DNA of 64,000 nucleotides from the NCBI GenBank assembly GCA_016271365.2, contig CM028132.1:1188651001-1188715000 (forward strand), in the 5' to 3' direction. The notes below the pieces were generated by a model that saw nothing but the letters and a program-made list of their open reading frames with translations, did no database searches and was not told the origin of the DNA. This DNA is from Neoceratodus forsteri (taxonomy: Eukaryota > Chordata > Ceratodontiformes > Ceratodontidae). Positions within the stretch are counted from its first letter, which is position 1, and each line of letters opens with the position of its first letter. The translations under genes and the position numbers were made by a program. Shown piece by piece: positions 1-10,920 of this stretch.

Positions 1-873
1 CAACCAATGCTTCCTGCAGAAAACTATCAATCTTTTTCTTAAAGTCAGCTGTTGGGTCCCCCTGAGTTTCCTATAGAAATCAGGGTTCTGTAATTGTTTT
101 TCAATCTCCAGAACATATTTCTCAGTGGACATGACCATGATTGCTCCCCGTTATCTGCTGGTTTGATTACTATTAATGGATTATCTTCCAGTTCTTTCAC
201 TGCTGTTGCCAGTGGGGCTGACAAGTTCACATGATTGGGTCTTTCCATTTGATTAAATAATAATTCAAAACCAGCTTTGCAGGCTCTCTCAAAGACACGT
301 GCAGTATTGTGATAGGGGGCAGTAAAGATGGAGGGAGGGTGGAAGGTTTGTGTTGATGTCACTCCTTGTGCTGATACAGATATTGGTTCATCAAGCATTG
401 GCCCTCTTATTGTGTCCTGGCCCATTTTGTTCTTTGCAAAAAAATGCTTTCAAATTCCTATTCCTTATAAGCTTATCTAAGTTTATGTATAGTTGAAATG
501 GGTCTGGATCTTGGGTCGGCACAAAAGGTAGTCCCTTCTGGAGGACTTGGATTTGTATAGCTGTCAGCTGAATGGCCGAGGCGTTTATCACAGTGTTTTC
601 TTTTAACTGTTCTGTTTCCCTCTCCTGGCACCTCGACCTCCCCATCCTCGGTTGGTGTTCATGTTTCTCCCCACCTTTGCGAATTCTTGTCCATTTCTCT
701 GATTCAGGCATGTTCCTTGTCTCTGTCCCTCGTTGTTTTGTTGTATCTCTCTGAATTGAACTTAGCATATACTGCATCTCGGGGTTAGAGTGTCGGTCTC
801 CCCCTGATCTTTCTCTAAAAAAAGTCCTCTGCAGTGTCAGAATCTGTAGATGTTTAGTAGGATAGGGAATCAC
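1..873 (-). pseudogene. PLE reverse-transcriptase N-terminal segment, frameshifted
   Basis: Two adjacent reverse-strand frames contain consecutive PLE landmarks. The first, at about 600-430, reads VLQKGLPFVPTQDPDPFQL followed by Leu-Asp-Lys-Leu-Ile-Arg. The second, at about 220-50, reads NPLIVIKPADNG and, after a frameshift near 150, a YVLEIEKQL-like run and a NPDFYRKL-like run. These are the conserved blocks just before the PLE reverse-transcriptase palm. The product would copy RNA into cDNA at a chromosomal nick. No catalytic Asp residues are in the window because the protein continues off the left edge. Disrupted and not functional. Confidence 0.7.
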
Positions 874-1103
874 TATGTTTTTTTTAGGATTGAGTGGTGT
901 GCACCATTGGTTCCAGGGCCTAATGCAGCTGAATTGTCCTGGCTGCTGTAATTCCTATTCCTGCAGTGGAAACTTTGTTGATTGTGCCCACCCTCCCCCC
1001 AATTCCAAGTGAACACTCTGTCATGTATATAGTCATGTCTATCACTTTTGAACTTCGTCAATTTTTGTTGTTTATTTTTCTTTTTTTCCCTTGCAATCCT
1101 CTC

Positions 1104-1607
1104 TTACAATTTCTTTTCAAGGTCTTCAAACTCTGGTTCATTTCTGAATTTCAGTGTCATTGCCTCTTTTTTCTTTATATCCTGTATTACTTCAGGTTGC
1201 TGCCTTTGATAATCTTTAGTGACAGCTTTGATCAATTCATCTATCCCAAGTTGGAGGCCCTTCTTCCAATCAAACATAAACTCTTCTTTTTCTGTGCCAT
1301 GGCCCGGCTTGCTAGTAACTCTTAACCCTCTTGGGGATCTGCCCACTTTTAAATAAGCTTCTAAGGTAGTACGCCCCCAATAATGGCACCTACCTTGTAG
1401 TATAGCTCTTTCAAATTGGATGAATGCTCCAAAAATATCTACATCTCCTTTTGTTTCTACTGTAACAGTATCTTCACTTTCTGCATTACTAGTAGTTACA
1501 GTGATTTCTACAAACAAGTCTGCCTCGCTCACTGATGAAAAGATGCTATCAGACAAATTGCCTATGGTATCACAAAGCCGTATGTTTGAAAAAGGTGTCT
1601 GTGACAT
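1104..1607 (-). pseudogene. PLE N-terminal domain, open block
   Basis: A 167-codon open block. It contains the sequence SPRGLRV near residues 90-100, preceded by YLKVGR and followed by a basic/acidic helix rich in Lys and Glu. This matches the pattern (K-G-R-x-P-R-G-L-R) seen in the N-terminal domain of amphibian and fish Penelope-like ORFs, as far as I recall the family. The block upstream (about 1805-1570) reads in another frame, so at least one frameshift lies near 1570-1610. The role of this domain in PLEs is not established; nucleic-acid binding is an inference from its charge. Confidence 0.55.
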
Positions 1608-1805
1608 ACCTTGACTCGCTTAATGTTACCACGCCATCGGGGAGCTTATTCTCAGGAACTACTAGCAAACAGTGTAATATTTTCCACTCTGGTACTTCCA
1701 ATCCTTTTTTTGTTTTTCTGTAGTGTATTCCGAGTCTAGATGCTTCCTCAAACAGGCATGCTATATACTGCGTATACCTCACAAGATGGATGCTGGATTC
1801 CAAAT

Positions 1806-2411
1806 GTTGAGAGCAAGAAAATCATGATGGTTTCAGTTTCTCCAGTAGTCTCCAAACACCACTCACTGACTGCAGAGTGCTCGGGGAAACAAAGATAAAC
1901 AGAGTCCCAGAACAAATTCCAGCACAATCTGCCTGGTGTGCATGGCAAAAAATCCAGGCATAACAAAAAACAAATGCCAGCACCGCCAGTCTAATGAAAA
2001 TGTAGGCTTTATTCAGTGAGTATTAGCAGCTGAAACAGCTCAGGCAAGTATTCCACTACTAGTTTTGCAGCAGTTTCTGCAGGATCAGGAGGACCACAGA
2101 CACATGTCTACCTGCCATCTTAAGGCTGCATCTTAAAGTGACAGTCCTAAATTAACAAATTTAACAATGTACAAAACTAATCATATTTATATCACCACCA
2201 CCAATTAAAAACAGCATTTTCAAAATGACCTAATTCAGTCCATTATTCTAGGCATTTGTAACCCTGTAAAAAAACAGCTTAGGGGTAAGGTAACTCAGTT
2301 TTAAGAAATTCCTTGGGTCCCCAGTTTCCATTATAAATCAGCTGTTGCCAGGATGGTTTCTGGTTCTCCGTATTTTTACCATTCAAAGCAATACCTGTAG
2401 AGAAAATAGAA
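1806..2411. other. Unassigned; possible reverse-strand LTR-like regulatory block
   Basis: No coding sequence seen. On the reverse strand a TATAAATA box (about 2190-2183) lies roughly 175 bases upstream of an AATAAA signal (2013-2008). This spacing is what an LTR or a compact transcription unit would have. No TG...CA ends or target-site duplication could be fixed, so it could also be a 5' region of the neighbouring PLE or chance. Confidence 0.2.
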
Positions 2412-2441
2412 TATTAAAAAAACAAATGTTAGTGCATTAAT
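2412..2441 (+). repeat. Left arm of inverted repeat bracketing CR1 copy A
   Basis: The core AAATGTTAGTGCATTAAT here reappears in reverse complement at 3579-3607. The pair brackets the CR1 fragment between them almost symmetrically. It may be the arms of an older foldback element that CR1 entered. Confidence 0.6.
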
Positions 2442-2526
2442 TTCAAAGCGTCACTCATCCTATTTAAAACTGTATCTCTTTGTGCCATATTTAGATATTC
2501 TCTAACCTGTGGTACTTCAGACTAAT

Positions 2527-3565
2527 AGAAACATAGAAACATAGAATTTGACAGCAGATAAGGACCGCTTAGCCCACCCAGTCTGCCCATTTCCCTACCT
2601 AATGGATAAGCTGCAGATCCTAGCTAACCAGCAGCCTACTTCTTCCTACCCCCACCCCCTAGAATTGCCTTATGACTGTCCCATGCATGCTTGAATTCCA
2701 CCACTGTTTTTGACTCCACAATCTCCTCTGGAAGGCCGTTCCATGCATCCACAACCCTCTCTGTGAAAAAATACTTCCTTAAATTACCTCTGAGCCACCC
2801 CTCTATCTTCAAATTGTGCCCACTTGTTCTTGCACACCTCTTTTTTTGAAAGATGCTACCCTCTTGGACTTTGTTGATTCCCTTGAGGTACTTGAAAGTT
2901 TCTATCATGTCCCCCCTCTCCCTCCTTTCCTCGAGGCTATACATATTAAGCTCCTTTAGTCTCTGTTCATATGTCTTCTGGTGCAGACTCTGCACCATTT
3001 TAGTTGCCCTCCTCTGGACAGCTTCCATCCTGTCTATGTGCGGAGATTGGGTCTCCAGAACTGCACGCAGTACTCCAGATGGGGTCTCACCAGCTGTCTG
3101 TACAGAGGCATAATAACTTCTTGTTTTCTACTGGTGATGCCTCTCCCTATGCATTCCAGTATTCCCCCAGCCCTCCTTGCTGCCCTCTCACATTGCTTGC
3201 CCACCTTTAGGTCATCTGATATGACTATCCCCAGGTCCCTTTCCATTTTTGTTGTCGTTAGTATCTCACCCCCTATTGTGTACTCTTCCTCTGGGTTTTT
3301 TTTTCCCAGGTGCATTACCTTGCACTCCTTAGCATTGAATCTAAGCTGCCATACATTTGACCACTCCTCTAACCTTACCAAGTCCCTTCTCATCCTTTCC
3401 ACCCCACCTTGTGCATCAACTCTGTTGCAGATCTTTGTGTCACCTGCAAAGAGACATACTTTTCCTTCCAGTCCCTCTGCAATGTTGCTTATAAAGACAT
3501 TGAAGAGGACCGGTCCTAATACTGAACCCTGCGGTACCCCACTAGTATCCCCTTTTCTTTATTAA
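2527..3565 (-). mobile_element. CR1 LINE copy A, 5'-truncated, 3' end at left
   Basis: On the reverse strand this fragment reads from the RT thumb through the C-terminus of the CR1 ORF2 and into a short 3' UTR. It ends in the microsatellite-like tail (ATTCT ATGTTTCT ATGTTTCT), the standard CR1 3' terminus. The + strand start 'gaaacatagaaacatag' followed by a 'cccagtctgccc' block is shared with copies B (about 4105) and C (13440). The left CR1 border is sharp; the right border is the usual random 5' truncation. Confidence 0.85.
2636..3555 (-). pseudogene. CR1 ORF2 C-terminal part (RT thumb and tail)
   Basis: The reverse strand encodes GVPQGSVLGPVLFN and then a decayed catalytic box FAGDT (FADDT in active elements) at about 3545-3425. 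Next comes LEEWSNVWQLRFNAKECKV, a DLGIVISDDLK block and RPHLEYCVQFW at 3402-3034. A second frame at 3028-2636 carries YSLEERRERGD and the C-terminal Trp-Asn-Gly-Leu-Pro motif. All are textbook CR1 ORF2 blocks in order. The protein would be the reverse transcriptase of the element. It is broken by a frameshift near 3030 and by loss of one catalytic Asp (D to G in FAGD). Confidence 0.85.
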
Positions 3566-3578
3566 TGCCAAAATATCT

Positions 3579-3607
3579 ATTAATGCACTAACATTTGGTT
3601 TTTAATA
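3579..3607 (-). repeat. Right arm of inverted repeat bracketing CR1 copy A
   Basis: Reverse complement of the arm at 2412-2441, with a few mismatches. Confidence 0.6.
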
Positions 3608-4104
3608 CTTACTGCCTTGTCCACTTTGCTTGAGAGAGCTGCTAAACTGCAATCTGACAGCAGTGCTTACAAAAGACTACAGGTGTTCTCAGGAATCGAC
3701 CTACCCCCACCAGGGAGGTTGATTTGCATATCTGGATTTAACAAGTCACCCAGATGTGCAAGAGGCTCCCTGCTGTGATGATGAGAAATGGAAACATCTG
3801 GGAGATAGCCTGAGAGGTTGGGCACTTGATGGCATTCAGACCCTTAAAGTCACCCACACTAGTGCAACAGCTGTTGACTACTAGTCCACCTTGAAAATAT
3901 CATTTGATAGGGCTGAAAGTAGTGAGGACCTTTACCTGTGTTTAAAGACCATGCATCAGATTGACAGTGAGAAGCCTTGTGATTTTCTCATGTGACAGGA
4001 ATGTCTGTTGCAGTGACTATATTAAAAGAGGAAGAGTTTCTGATGAGGTAGACCACCTGCGTATCGAAAGAGAAGTGAAAGCAGTTATTCTGACCTATTA
4101 CATA
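3608..4104. other. Unassigned intergenic sequence
   Basis: About 500 bases without an open frame, tandem repeat or recognisable mobile element. Nothing is supported here. Confidence 0.5.
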
Positions 4105-5345
4105 CGAACATAAGAGCATACGAAATTGTCAGCAGAAAAAGGCTCACAGGTCTATCAAGTCTGCCTGATTGTGCAGCTCTCAGTTTAATACCACTGCAGC
4201 TGCCCCCCCAATCCCCTCCCTCCATCCCCTCACCCAGTCCTTCCCCCCATTGTGTTCTTGTCTGTACTAACCCTGCCCCTGACTCCATCTCAACCACGCT
4301 TAAAGCTATCCACTGTCCTCAGTTTGATTAACTCCTCCGGCTGTGTATTCCATCCCACCACCACTCTCTCTGTGAAGTAGTGCCTCCTGAACCTTCCCCC
4401 TTCCAACTTCAGACTGTACCCACTAGTGACGCTACCCCCCCCCAAGTGGAACAATCCTCCTTCTCTGACTTTGTTTATGCCTTTCAAGTACTCAAAGGTC
4501 TCTATCATGGCCCCTTTCCCATCTCTCCTCCAGCGATTACATGTTGAGCTCCCTCTATCTTTCCTCCTAAGGCAACTCCGCTAGTCCTATGATCATATGT
4601 GTAGCCCTACCCTGCACCCCCTCCAGTAATCCCACATCCTTCTTGAGGTACGGACACCAGTACTGTACAAAGTACTCCAAGTGTGGCCTCACCAGTGATC
4701 TATGCAAGAGCAGGATGGCCTCCTCCTCCTTTCTAGAGGTGATCCCTCTGGCAATGCATCCAATTTACCCTTGCTGCTGCCCTCCTACAATGTGCTGATA
4801 CCTTCATGTCCCCTGTAACTATTACCCCCAGGTCCCTTTCCTCCTCTGAAGCTGCTACCTGCACTCCCCCAGCCAGTAGCTGGTCCTGGTATTTCTGGCT
4901 CTGAGGTGCATGACCTTGGACTTCTTAGCATTAAACCCCAACTGCCACTCCTTAGCCCAGTGTTCAAGTTTAGCCAGATCCTCCCTGAGTGCCTACCTCC
5001 CTTCCTCACTGTCCACCTTTGCACAAATCTTAGTGTCATCGGCGAACAGGCTGATCTTACTCTTGACCCCCTCTGCAATATATCCAATGAAGACATTGAA
5101 CAAAACAAGGCCCAGTACCGAACCCTGCAGCACCCCACTAGTTACTGGCCTTGGCTTGGATGTCTCCCCCCTTACAACTACCCTCTATTGTCTGCCCTGC
5201 AGCCAGCTCTCAATCCACGCCACCAGTTTCTCTACCACTCCCATGTCCCTCAGCTTGCTCAGTAACCTCCTGTGTGGCACCGAGTTAAAAGCCTTGCTGA
5301 AGTCCAGATACAGGACATCCACAGCATAGCCTTTGTCAACCATAG
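4105..5345 (-). mobile_element. CR1 LINE copy B, 5'-truncated
   Basis: A second reverse-strand CR1 fragment of a different subfamily from copy A. It extends further 5' and covers the RT palm to the 3' end. The 3' border is at the + strand run 'gaacataagagcatacgaaat', which is analogous to the 'gaaacatagaa' start of copy A. Confidence 0.85.
4290..5345 (-). pseudogene. CR1 ORF2 RT domain, frameshifted
   Basis: Reading the reverse strand from about 5345 gives LDFSKAFNSVPHRRLL (first catalytic Asp block), SGVLQGSVLGLVLFN, then an intact FADDTKIC catalytic box near 5040. DLAKLEHWAKEWQLGFNAKK follows, and finally MIETFEYLKGINK with the C-terminal tail ending near 4290. The order matches CR1 ORF2 exactly. 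Stops and frame changes (for example near 4900 and 4510) make it non-functional. Unlike copy A it keeps both Asp residues of the catalytic box. Confidence 0.85.
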
Positions 5346-5649
5346 TAGTGACCCAGTTGGAGAAGTCGATTTAGGTTTGTTTGTTGTTGATCAACAAGTT
5401 GCATTTGAAAGACAAAGGATGACCCCCCCCCCGAATGAATTTATGCTGAGGGTTCAGAACTGAGAGGGCAGAGAGGGCAGGAGATGGGTGACAACATACC
5501 TCTCAACTGTCACACATTATGAGGTATGTCACTCATTCTATACCTTAGAAATCCTTCATCCTACATGGGGAAGGTGATATTCCACATTTCTCAGTGAGAC
5601 TTTAAAGCAGAAATTCATGATCTATTATGCTCCTCAGTTATCAGCAAAC

Positions 5650-5652
5650 ATT
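5650..5652. repeat. Target-site duplication ATT (left) of 854-bp MITE
   Basis: ATT directly precedes the terminal GGCCCC; the matching ATT is at 6507-6509. Confidence 0.6.
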
Positions 5653-6506
5653 GGCCCCTATGCACTGTTGGTGCAGGAGTATGCGGCATCAGCACATACC
5701 CTGCCCATGTAGCTGTGCACCAGTGGCATTCATGACCACTTGCCACCTGTCCACAGCCCTGCCCCCCCAGCATGCAGGACTCCACAGGGCGACCAGGAGC
5801 GGGGACATGGACCTGGCCATGATCCAGCTGGATGCCCAGACCAGGACACAGAGTAGATCCCCTACACGATGGGGCACGCGTTGGCAGCATGCCCTGGGGA
5901 AGACTTATAGCCAGCAGCTGAGGTGGTGAATGGAGGGCAATGCAGTCACAGAGCAGGTCACTGTGACTGGATGGGGGTGGTCTGTTGGTGGTGCGGGGGG
6001 GGCACTGTACCCCACAACATGCTAGGGTGGCCGGGGGCAGGGGTTGACCGGCAGTGCTATTCAGAGGCAGCATCCATGGGCCAGTGCCCGTGTGAGTGTG
6101 GTGGTGGTGGGGGTGCCAGGTAGATGCCACACACCGATGTGTGCTGGGTGGCCATGGGGTGGTCCAGCAACAGTAGTCCCATTGGCAGTGTGGGCCAACC
6201 GCTCCATCTGGGCAGTGCACAGTAGTGTGCATGGAGTGCATAGAGGGCTTAAAGCAAGGTTCTCCCTGTCATACCCTGCACCCTCCTCCACACCCCTGTG
6301 GCCAGCACTATGCACCGTAGTGAATGGCGCGTAGTGCTGGACCACCCCTGGTGCATTGCCCTTTGCACGGCCAGGGGATTGGGCGTGTAGGTGCTGCATG
6401 CCCCCCCAATTGCTGCATCCCACATGGGGGGCACAATGGGTGCGGGGTGACTATGTGCCCAAGATATGTGGTGTGTAGCCACTCTGCCCATTAGTGCATA
6501 GGGGCC
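5653..6506. mobile_element. 854-bp non-autonomous DNA transposon (Harbinger-like MITE)
   Basis: The ends are a 14-bp perfect terminal inverted repeat, GGCCCCTATGCACT. They are flanked by a 3-bp ATT duplication, the same duplication as the autonomous Harbinger at 39237-46981. The interior is much more GC-rich than its surroundings. Open frames inside (up to 208 codons, reverse strand) show no family motif and probably reflect GC richness. Placement in the PIF/Harbinger superfamily is inferred from the 3-bp duplication and the G/C-rich ends. Confidence 0.7.
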
Positions 6507-6700
6507 ATTATGAACATTAGTGCACTGATTGCCAGAGTGTTCTGAGCTTGCAGTGCCATGTTTAATAATATGTCACACATTTTGCTCATTTGTCACACAT
6601 CTGAGTGAAGAGATGTTGAGAGTTATGGGTGACAAATTGCTTCAGATTGCTGAATTGTTACAAGTAAAAGAGAGCCTTAGACCCATATGGACACATTACA

Positions 6701-7945
6701 AAAGATGCCTAGTTGGGACCAAGGGCATACTTTTCAGGATGCATTTGGAAAGCAAACCCATGATTTGTACCTGCTACCTTACAGTCACAATAGTTTCTGT
6801 GGATTGTGACAGGATGAATCTAGGAGAGATTGTGTATTTTGTCACCAGTGAGTAGCAAATATACAACTCTAAGTATGAATGTGACACCCTTGCAAACATG
6901 CATGTAGCTCCCCACTCGCTTGGGGACTTACCATTTGACCCTCCAGAGTGCCAGGCCCACACCACCTTCAGCGCCACGAAAAAGAGCCATGAACTCTTCA
7001 CTCAGTCCCAAGGAAGTTGCTGCAAAAAGAAAGGCAGCTGTAGGAAGAGGAGTGTGTTTGTACTGCAAGGGTACCTTTGATCTTCACTCTGGCAAACTCT
7101 CTGCTTTATATAGCTCCATGCCACCACCAAGGGTAAGGATTGGGCATGCAACTCACAGCAGGGATGTGCTCCTGTTCCCAAGGCAGGCAACAGATCCAGA
7201 ATGTGTAAACAGAGCTATGGGGAGCTGCTGTGGCCAGAGCTGCCAATGGGGGACATAGATTAAATGAACACACCATGTCCACAACCATGGTGTTTGACCT
7301 TTGACTGCGCAGGAATAATGGAATTAAGGTTAAGTGGTATCCAGCAACCAAGCAGGAGGAGAAAACCTCTGCAGCAGGGCATGCATACTGCATACCCCTA
7401 CATAGACAGTTTGTTCATGAACACGTGGACAATCAGGAGCCAGCTAGCTGAGGCTAAAAAAGCCTGTAGAGCATGAAGTTCTGGGCTGTTCCTGCTGCAG
7501 CCTGAAGTGAACTAGACATGCTGCCAGTGTCTTGTGAGGAGCTGGTAGACTGGAGAGAGTGTTCATATTCAGATTCAGTTAAGGGAAAACGCTCCAGTCC
7601 TGAGCAGATACAGGAGAAAAGTCACAAAGGAGTTTGGGGCAGGGCACTCTTACTGTAGCAAGAACCTGTTCCTCATGAGGGTGTGAATCCAAGCGGAGGA
7701 GGTTGAGTGCTGTCAGCCCATGACTGCTGAGTGAGTTGCAGCTGGGACCAGCATTAGGAGGGAGGAGAGAGAGAGGAGAGGCTACCTGTGAAGTCATCTG
7801 ACCTCAGCCACCAGCCCATTTGTCAGAAGCCCCCATGCTGGAAAGAAAAGGAGGAAAAAGTCCCCATCATGTGGTGAAGACCAGCAAGGTGGGGGTCTAG
7901 CAACCATAGCTTGCTTCTGAAAGCCCCTCGTGCTGCAGAGACTAA
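6701..7945. other. Unassigned sequence
   Basis: About 1.2 kb with short open frames only and no recognised motif. I see no tandem repeat, inverted repeat or protein similarity here. Confidence 0.5.
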
Positions 7946-8001
7946 TGTAACACCACCCAGAGGGACAGCATCGAAATCTCAGCAGCTGAATTCCAGTACA
8001 C

Positions 8002-8018
8002 CTGCATCCAACAGCTGT
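8002..8018. repeat. 17-bp target-site duplication (left) of L1 fragment
   Basis: CTGCATCCAACAGCTGT, repeated exactly at 8312-8328. Confidence 0.9.
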
Positions 8019-8311
8019 TGTTTTTTTTTTTTTACTTTTTATTTTCCATTTTTCAACAATGCATGGCTTCTATTACATTGGAGCATAAAACAGCTTGTAA
8101 GTTTTTTACAACAGTATGGCTGGCATTTTTACAGTATATCTGTCTCTTCCTGGTAAGGATTCTAATTTCTGAAGGTTATTCATACCTTAGGGTTAATATC
8201 CATTGATTTTCTGTTAGGTGGGCCACCCGCAGCTTTCTCCCATTCTCTGAACTAGCATTAATATGTATAAACCAGAATTTAATATAAAAAATCATGATAA
8301 GTATTATAAGT
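8019..8311 (-). mobile_element. 5'-truncated L1-type insertion, 293 bp
   Basis: Bounded by an exact 17-bp duplication. It starts on the + strand with a T-run (the poly(A) tail in reverse) followed by an A/T-rich 3' UTR containing the complement of TTGTTGAAAAATGGAAAATA, an L1-like 3' end. No coding sequence remains. Target-primed reverse transcription explains the tail, the truncation and the long duplication. Confidence 0.8.
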
Positions 8312-8917
8312 CTGCATCCAACAGCTGTGGCCTTTTGGGGTCTGTGAATTATGAATAATTAACAAGGGCTTCGGCTCTGCAATTTTTTTTTTCAATTAGT
8401 TAAAACAGCAGGGCTATGGAAGTCCTTGGCAGGACTGTGTTTGCTTTGGGACTGCCAAGGCAAAAGACCTGCATTTAGGCCACTGTGCCAAGTTTACTAA
8501 TAATGATCATTTTAATTGTACTTAGAAGCTGTGCATGGTAAGTATTCTTTTCTGCCCAAGCTTAAGGATCATGATTCAATAGCTGTGATACTCAGTAGCA
8601 TTTGAGAGAGCACCTTGGGATCTTGAGGTAAGTAAATCTGATGCACTAGTCAGTTGACAGCCATTGTAGAACTGACGGGGGTAGTGGGGATAGTGGGAAT
8701 TGCATTACTGCTTATTGTTTGCATTAACCCTTTCTTTTCCTAGAGCCTTTTCCACACACCGCTAATAAATCTCATCCTTTTACTTGAATATTACTGGTGT
8801 GTGCATAATACGGTTAGCATTATGTTACAATTGCTGGTTGGTTACTAAATTGACTGTGTGAGACTGCTACATATATTGTTTCCTGGGGTGGTATAATTCT
8901 TGAGTGCCAGCAAGTAT

Positions 8918-9420
8918 TTTTATTTTATTTTATTTATTTATTTACTTTGTTAACCAGATAAGTACACTGAGCCAAAGGTCCCTTTTTAGGAATGACCCAG
9001 GCCACTATAATTGTGGCAAAATAATGCAAACATACAAAAACAAAATTATTCACGTAACATATAGTATACGTAAATTACAAGCTACATTTAATAACATTCA
9101 TAACCAGTTTGTTTTTGAAAATAAGATTTTAACATGGATTTAAAATTTACATGGCTGTTTGTATTTGTGCAAGATTGAGATACTGTGTTCCAGAGCTTTA
9201 TTGAATTGTAATGAAAAGGCTGTTTCCCCCAGAAATCTTAGGTATGGATAACCAAATGCCTAAAGAAGACTTCAATAATCTATTTTCTTTTCTAATCTCA
9301 ATGTGATTGAAAAGAGGGGACAAGTGTTTTAATCTTAAAACACTGCCCACCAAGCAATCGAAGTAATACATAAAATGTAATCTTGGTGGCAACTACCTAA
9401 TCTCCCTGTGTAAAATAAAA
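8918..9420 (-). mobile_element. L2-group LINE 3' fragment (copy A)
   Basis: On the + strand it opens with (TTTTA/TTTA)n and then the 'ctgagccaaaggtcccttttt' block. The copies at 51362 and 55470 have the same layout: A/T repeat, 'ttgagccaRggctcttttacaaaggttcc'. The reverse strand has a short decayed C-terminal ORF2 segment (about 9392-9198). The right border is uncertain. Confidence 0.6.
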
Positions 9421-10920
9421 TGGTGAGTATTGTAGGGTTTGGATGTAACAAATCAACACATGGCATTAAATGTCCTATTCATTAGATCCAAATCATGTTT
9501 TTGTAATCTCTGTGAATAAAAATGAATTGTAAAAAAGAGTAGATAATAATAGGATCTTGGAAATTGCCTCCCTAGCCTCACTACTTAGGCAATTTCAAGG
9601 GGCTTCCCCGGCTAAAGGGATCATGTCAGAAATAATGTTGCCCAACCATAACACCTAAATCCAAGCATCTCCTCTAAGGTTAAAAAGTACACATCTCACC
9701 CTAGTCATCAGAGAATGAAACCACATACCTTGTGAGACTGGCGTGAGGACAACTTACATACATGAGTGGGAGAACATTTTCAGCAGATAGCTAAGAACCA
9801 AAGAAACCTCAGAGGGACTCAGTGAGCTAAGGGCCTGAAAAGAAATAGTTCCTTAAAGCAATTTGTTGCTAATGCTACTGTTACCAGTAGACTTCCCAAG
9901 GATTGATTAGTCCACCTGCAGAAGTTCAATGTGTGGTGCATAGCGGAGTGCTTGTGTATACTTATGAACTTGAATGTTATGTAGTAAGGTTATGAGTCAT
10001 GACTTAAAGGTTATGCACTTGGATTTTGGCTTTTCTCTATTCCCACCCTCTGTAGGAATGCTGGGTAGATGTAGAAACAGAGGCCCAAAAGGATGTTAAT
10101 GGTTCTATTACCTCCTCCAATTCCAGAGAGTGTGACCAGTAGCACGCAAGAGAGGAAACCCCCCTGTGGGGGAAACCTCTGAGGACCCATGGCTGTTGAC
10201 CTGCCCGTCCTCTGGGAAAACTATGAGGAGATAATCCTAAAAGATGTGGACCAAGGTTTGGTTCTGGTTATGTCAAGGAGTCTTATCCTCCAAGTCTTGC
10301 TAGTCAATGAGTCATATCCTCTGAATATTGATGGTGAGCAGGAAGGTCTATTCTGAAATATGAAGGATTCTGGAAGATGGAGAAGAATCTGCTTTGGCTG
10401 GATGTCCAGATGAAGGAAGATGGGTGGATAAATGATGTCCAGGATTTCTGTTTTTTGTATTTGAGAAATTGAAGCTTGACATGAAGATGGAGCCAGGAAA
10501 CAGTCAATGGATGGTGAGCACTAGATGGTGGCGCACTTGAAGGTCCCAAAATGAATACAGAAGGAGAGAAGTCCAGGAGCAATCCACAGTAAGTCTGAAG
10601 CTGAAGAGTCCAAGCTGGTAGCGAAGGAGGGGCTAGCATAGAGGGGACCCAAGCAGGTATATGATGGACAGAAGGAAGGAATGGATATGAGAAACAGACT
10701 CCCATCATCAGCAGGCGGAAAGGCCAGCCTTCGCTGAATGCCACTCAAGTAGAGCTAGAGATGGAGTTGCTCACGGAGTGGAACAAAGTGGAAAAGAGTA
10801 GAGAACAAAGTCAGAGACAGGGACTCCCATCCCTGACAGCCAGGGAAGCACACCTTCGCATGATACCCCAGAGGCAGAGCTAGGGACAGAGACTGTCAGG
10901 TCAGTATGAGTGTGCTAGAA
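9421..10920. other. Unassigned sequence
   Basis: No convincing coding or repeat assignment. A small hairpin is visible at 9559-9597 (GAAATTGCCT ... AGGCAATTTC). From about 10040 the sequence becomes purine-rich on the + strand and grades into the repeated-motif block that follows. Confidence 0.5.

Larger units (their letters stand above)
1..1805 (-). mobile_element. Penelope-like retroelement (PLE), 5' part, truncated by window edge
   Basis: Reverse-strand coding blocks run from about 1805 down to base 1. They show the N-terminal organisation of vertebrate Poseidon/Neptune-type Penelope elements: an upstream charged domain, then the segment that precedes the reverse-transcriptase palm. The RT palm and the GIY-YIG endonuclease expected downstream would lie to the left of base 1. 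Several frameshifts separate the blocks, so this copy is dead. Family assignment rests on recognised motifs, not on a search. Confidence 0.75.
5490..6700. repeat. Old dispersed repeat ('CTCAACTGTC...CATTATGAGG' family), copy 1, split by a MITE
   Basis: The flanks of the MITE at 5653-6506 form one older repeat. The left part (5490-5649) starts with ACCTCTCAACTGTCACACAT and later has ACTTTAAAGCAGAAATTC. The right part (6510-6700) has GTTCTGAGCTTGCA and repeated TGTCACACAT words. The same blocks occur in the same order at 29128-30390. Class unknown. Confidence 0.5.
7946..8829 (+). mobile_element. Candidate solo LTR (net about 575 bp)
   Basis: It begins TGTAACACCACCCAG and ends TTATGTTACA, so the ends form the short TG...CA inverted pair of LTRs. 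A polyadenylation signal (CTAATAAATCTC, about 8763) lies near the 3' end, followed by a GT-rich run, as expected for R/U5. The start resembles that of the second candidate at 53228 (TGTAACCACCCAG). No clean 4-6 bp target duplication was found, so this is tentative. An L1 fragment is nested at 8019-8311. Confidence 0.35.

Noticed and set aside
4589..5329. + strand frames across CR1 copy B
   Set aside because: Antisense shadows; the reverse strand has the RT motifs.
5615..6241. 208-codon reverse frame in the 854-bp MITE as a transposase
   Set aside because: No DDE or Myb motif, rich in His/Pro/Cys from GC content, and overlapped by open frames on both strands.
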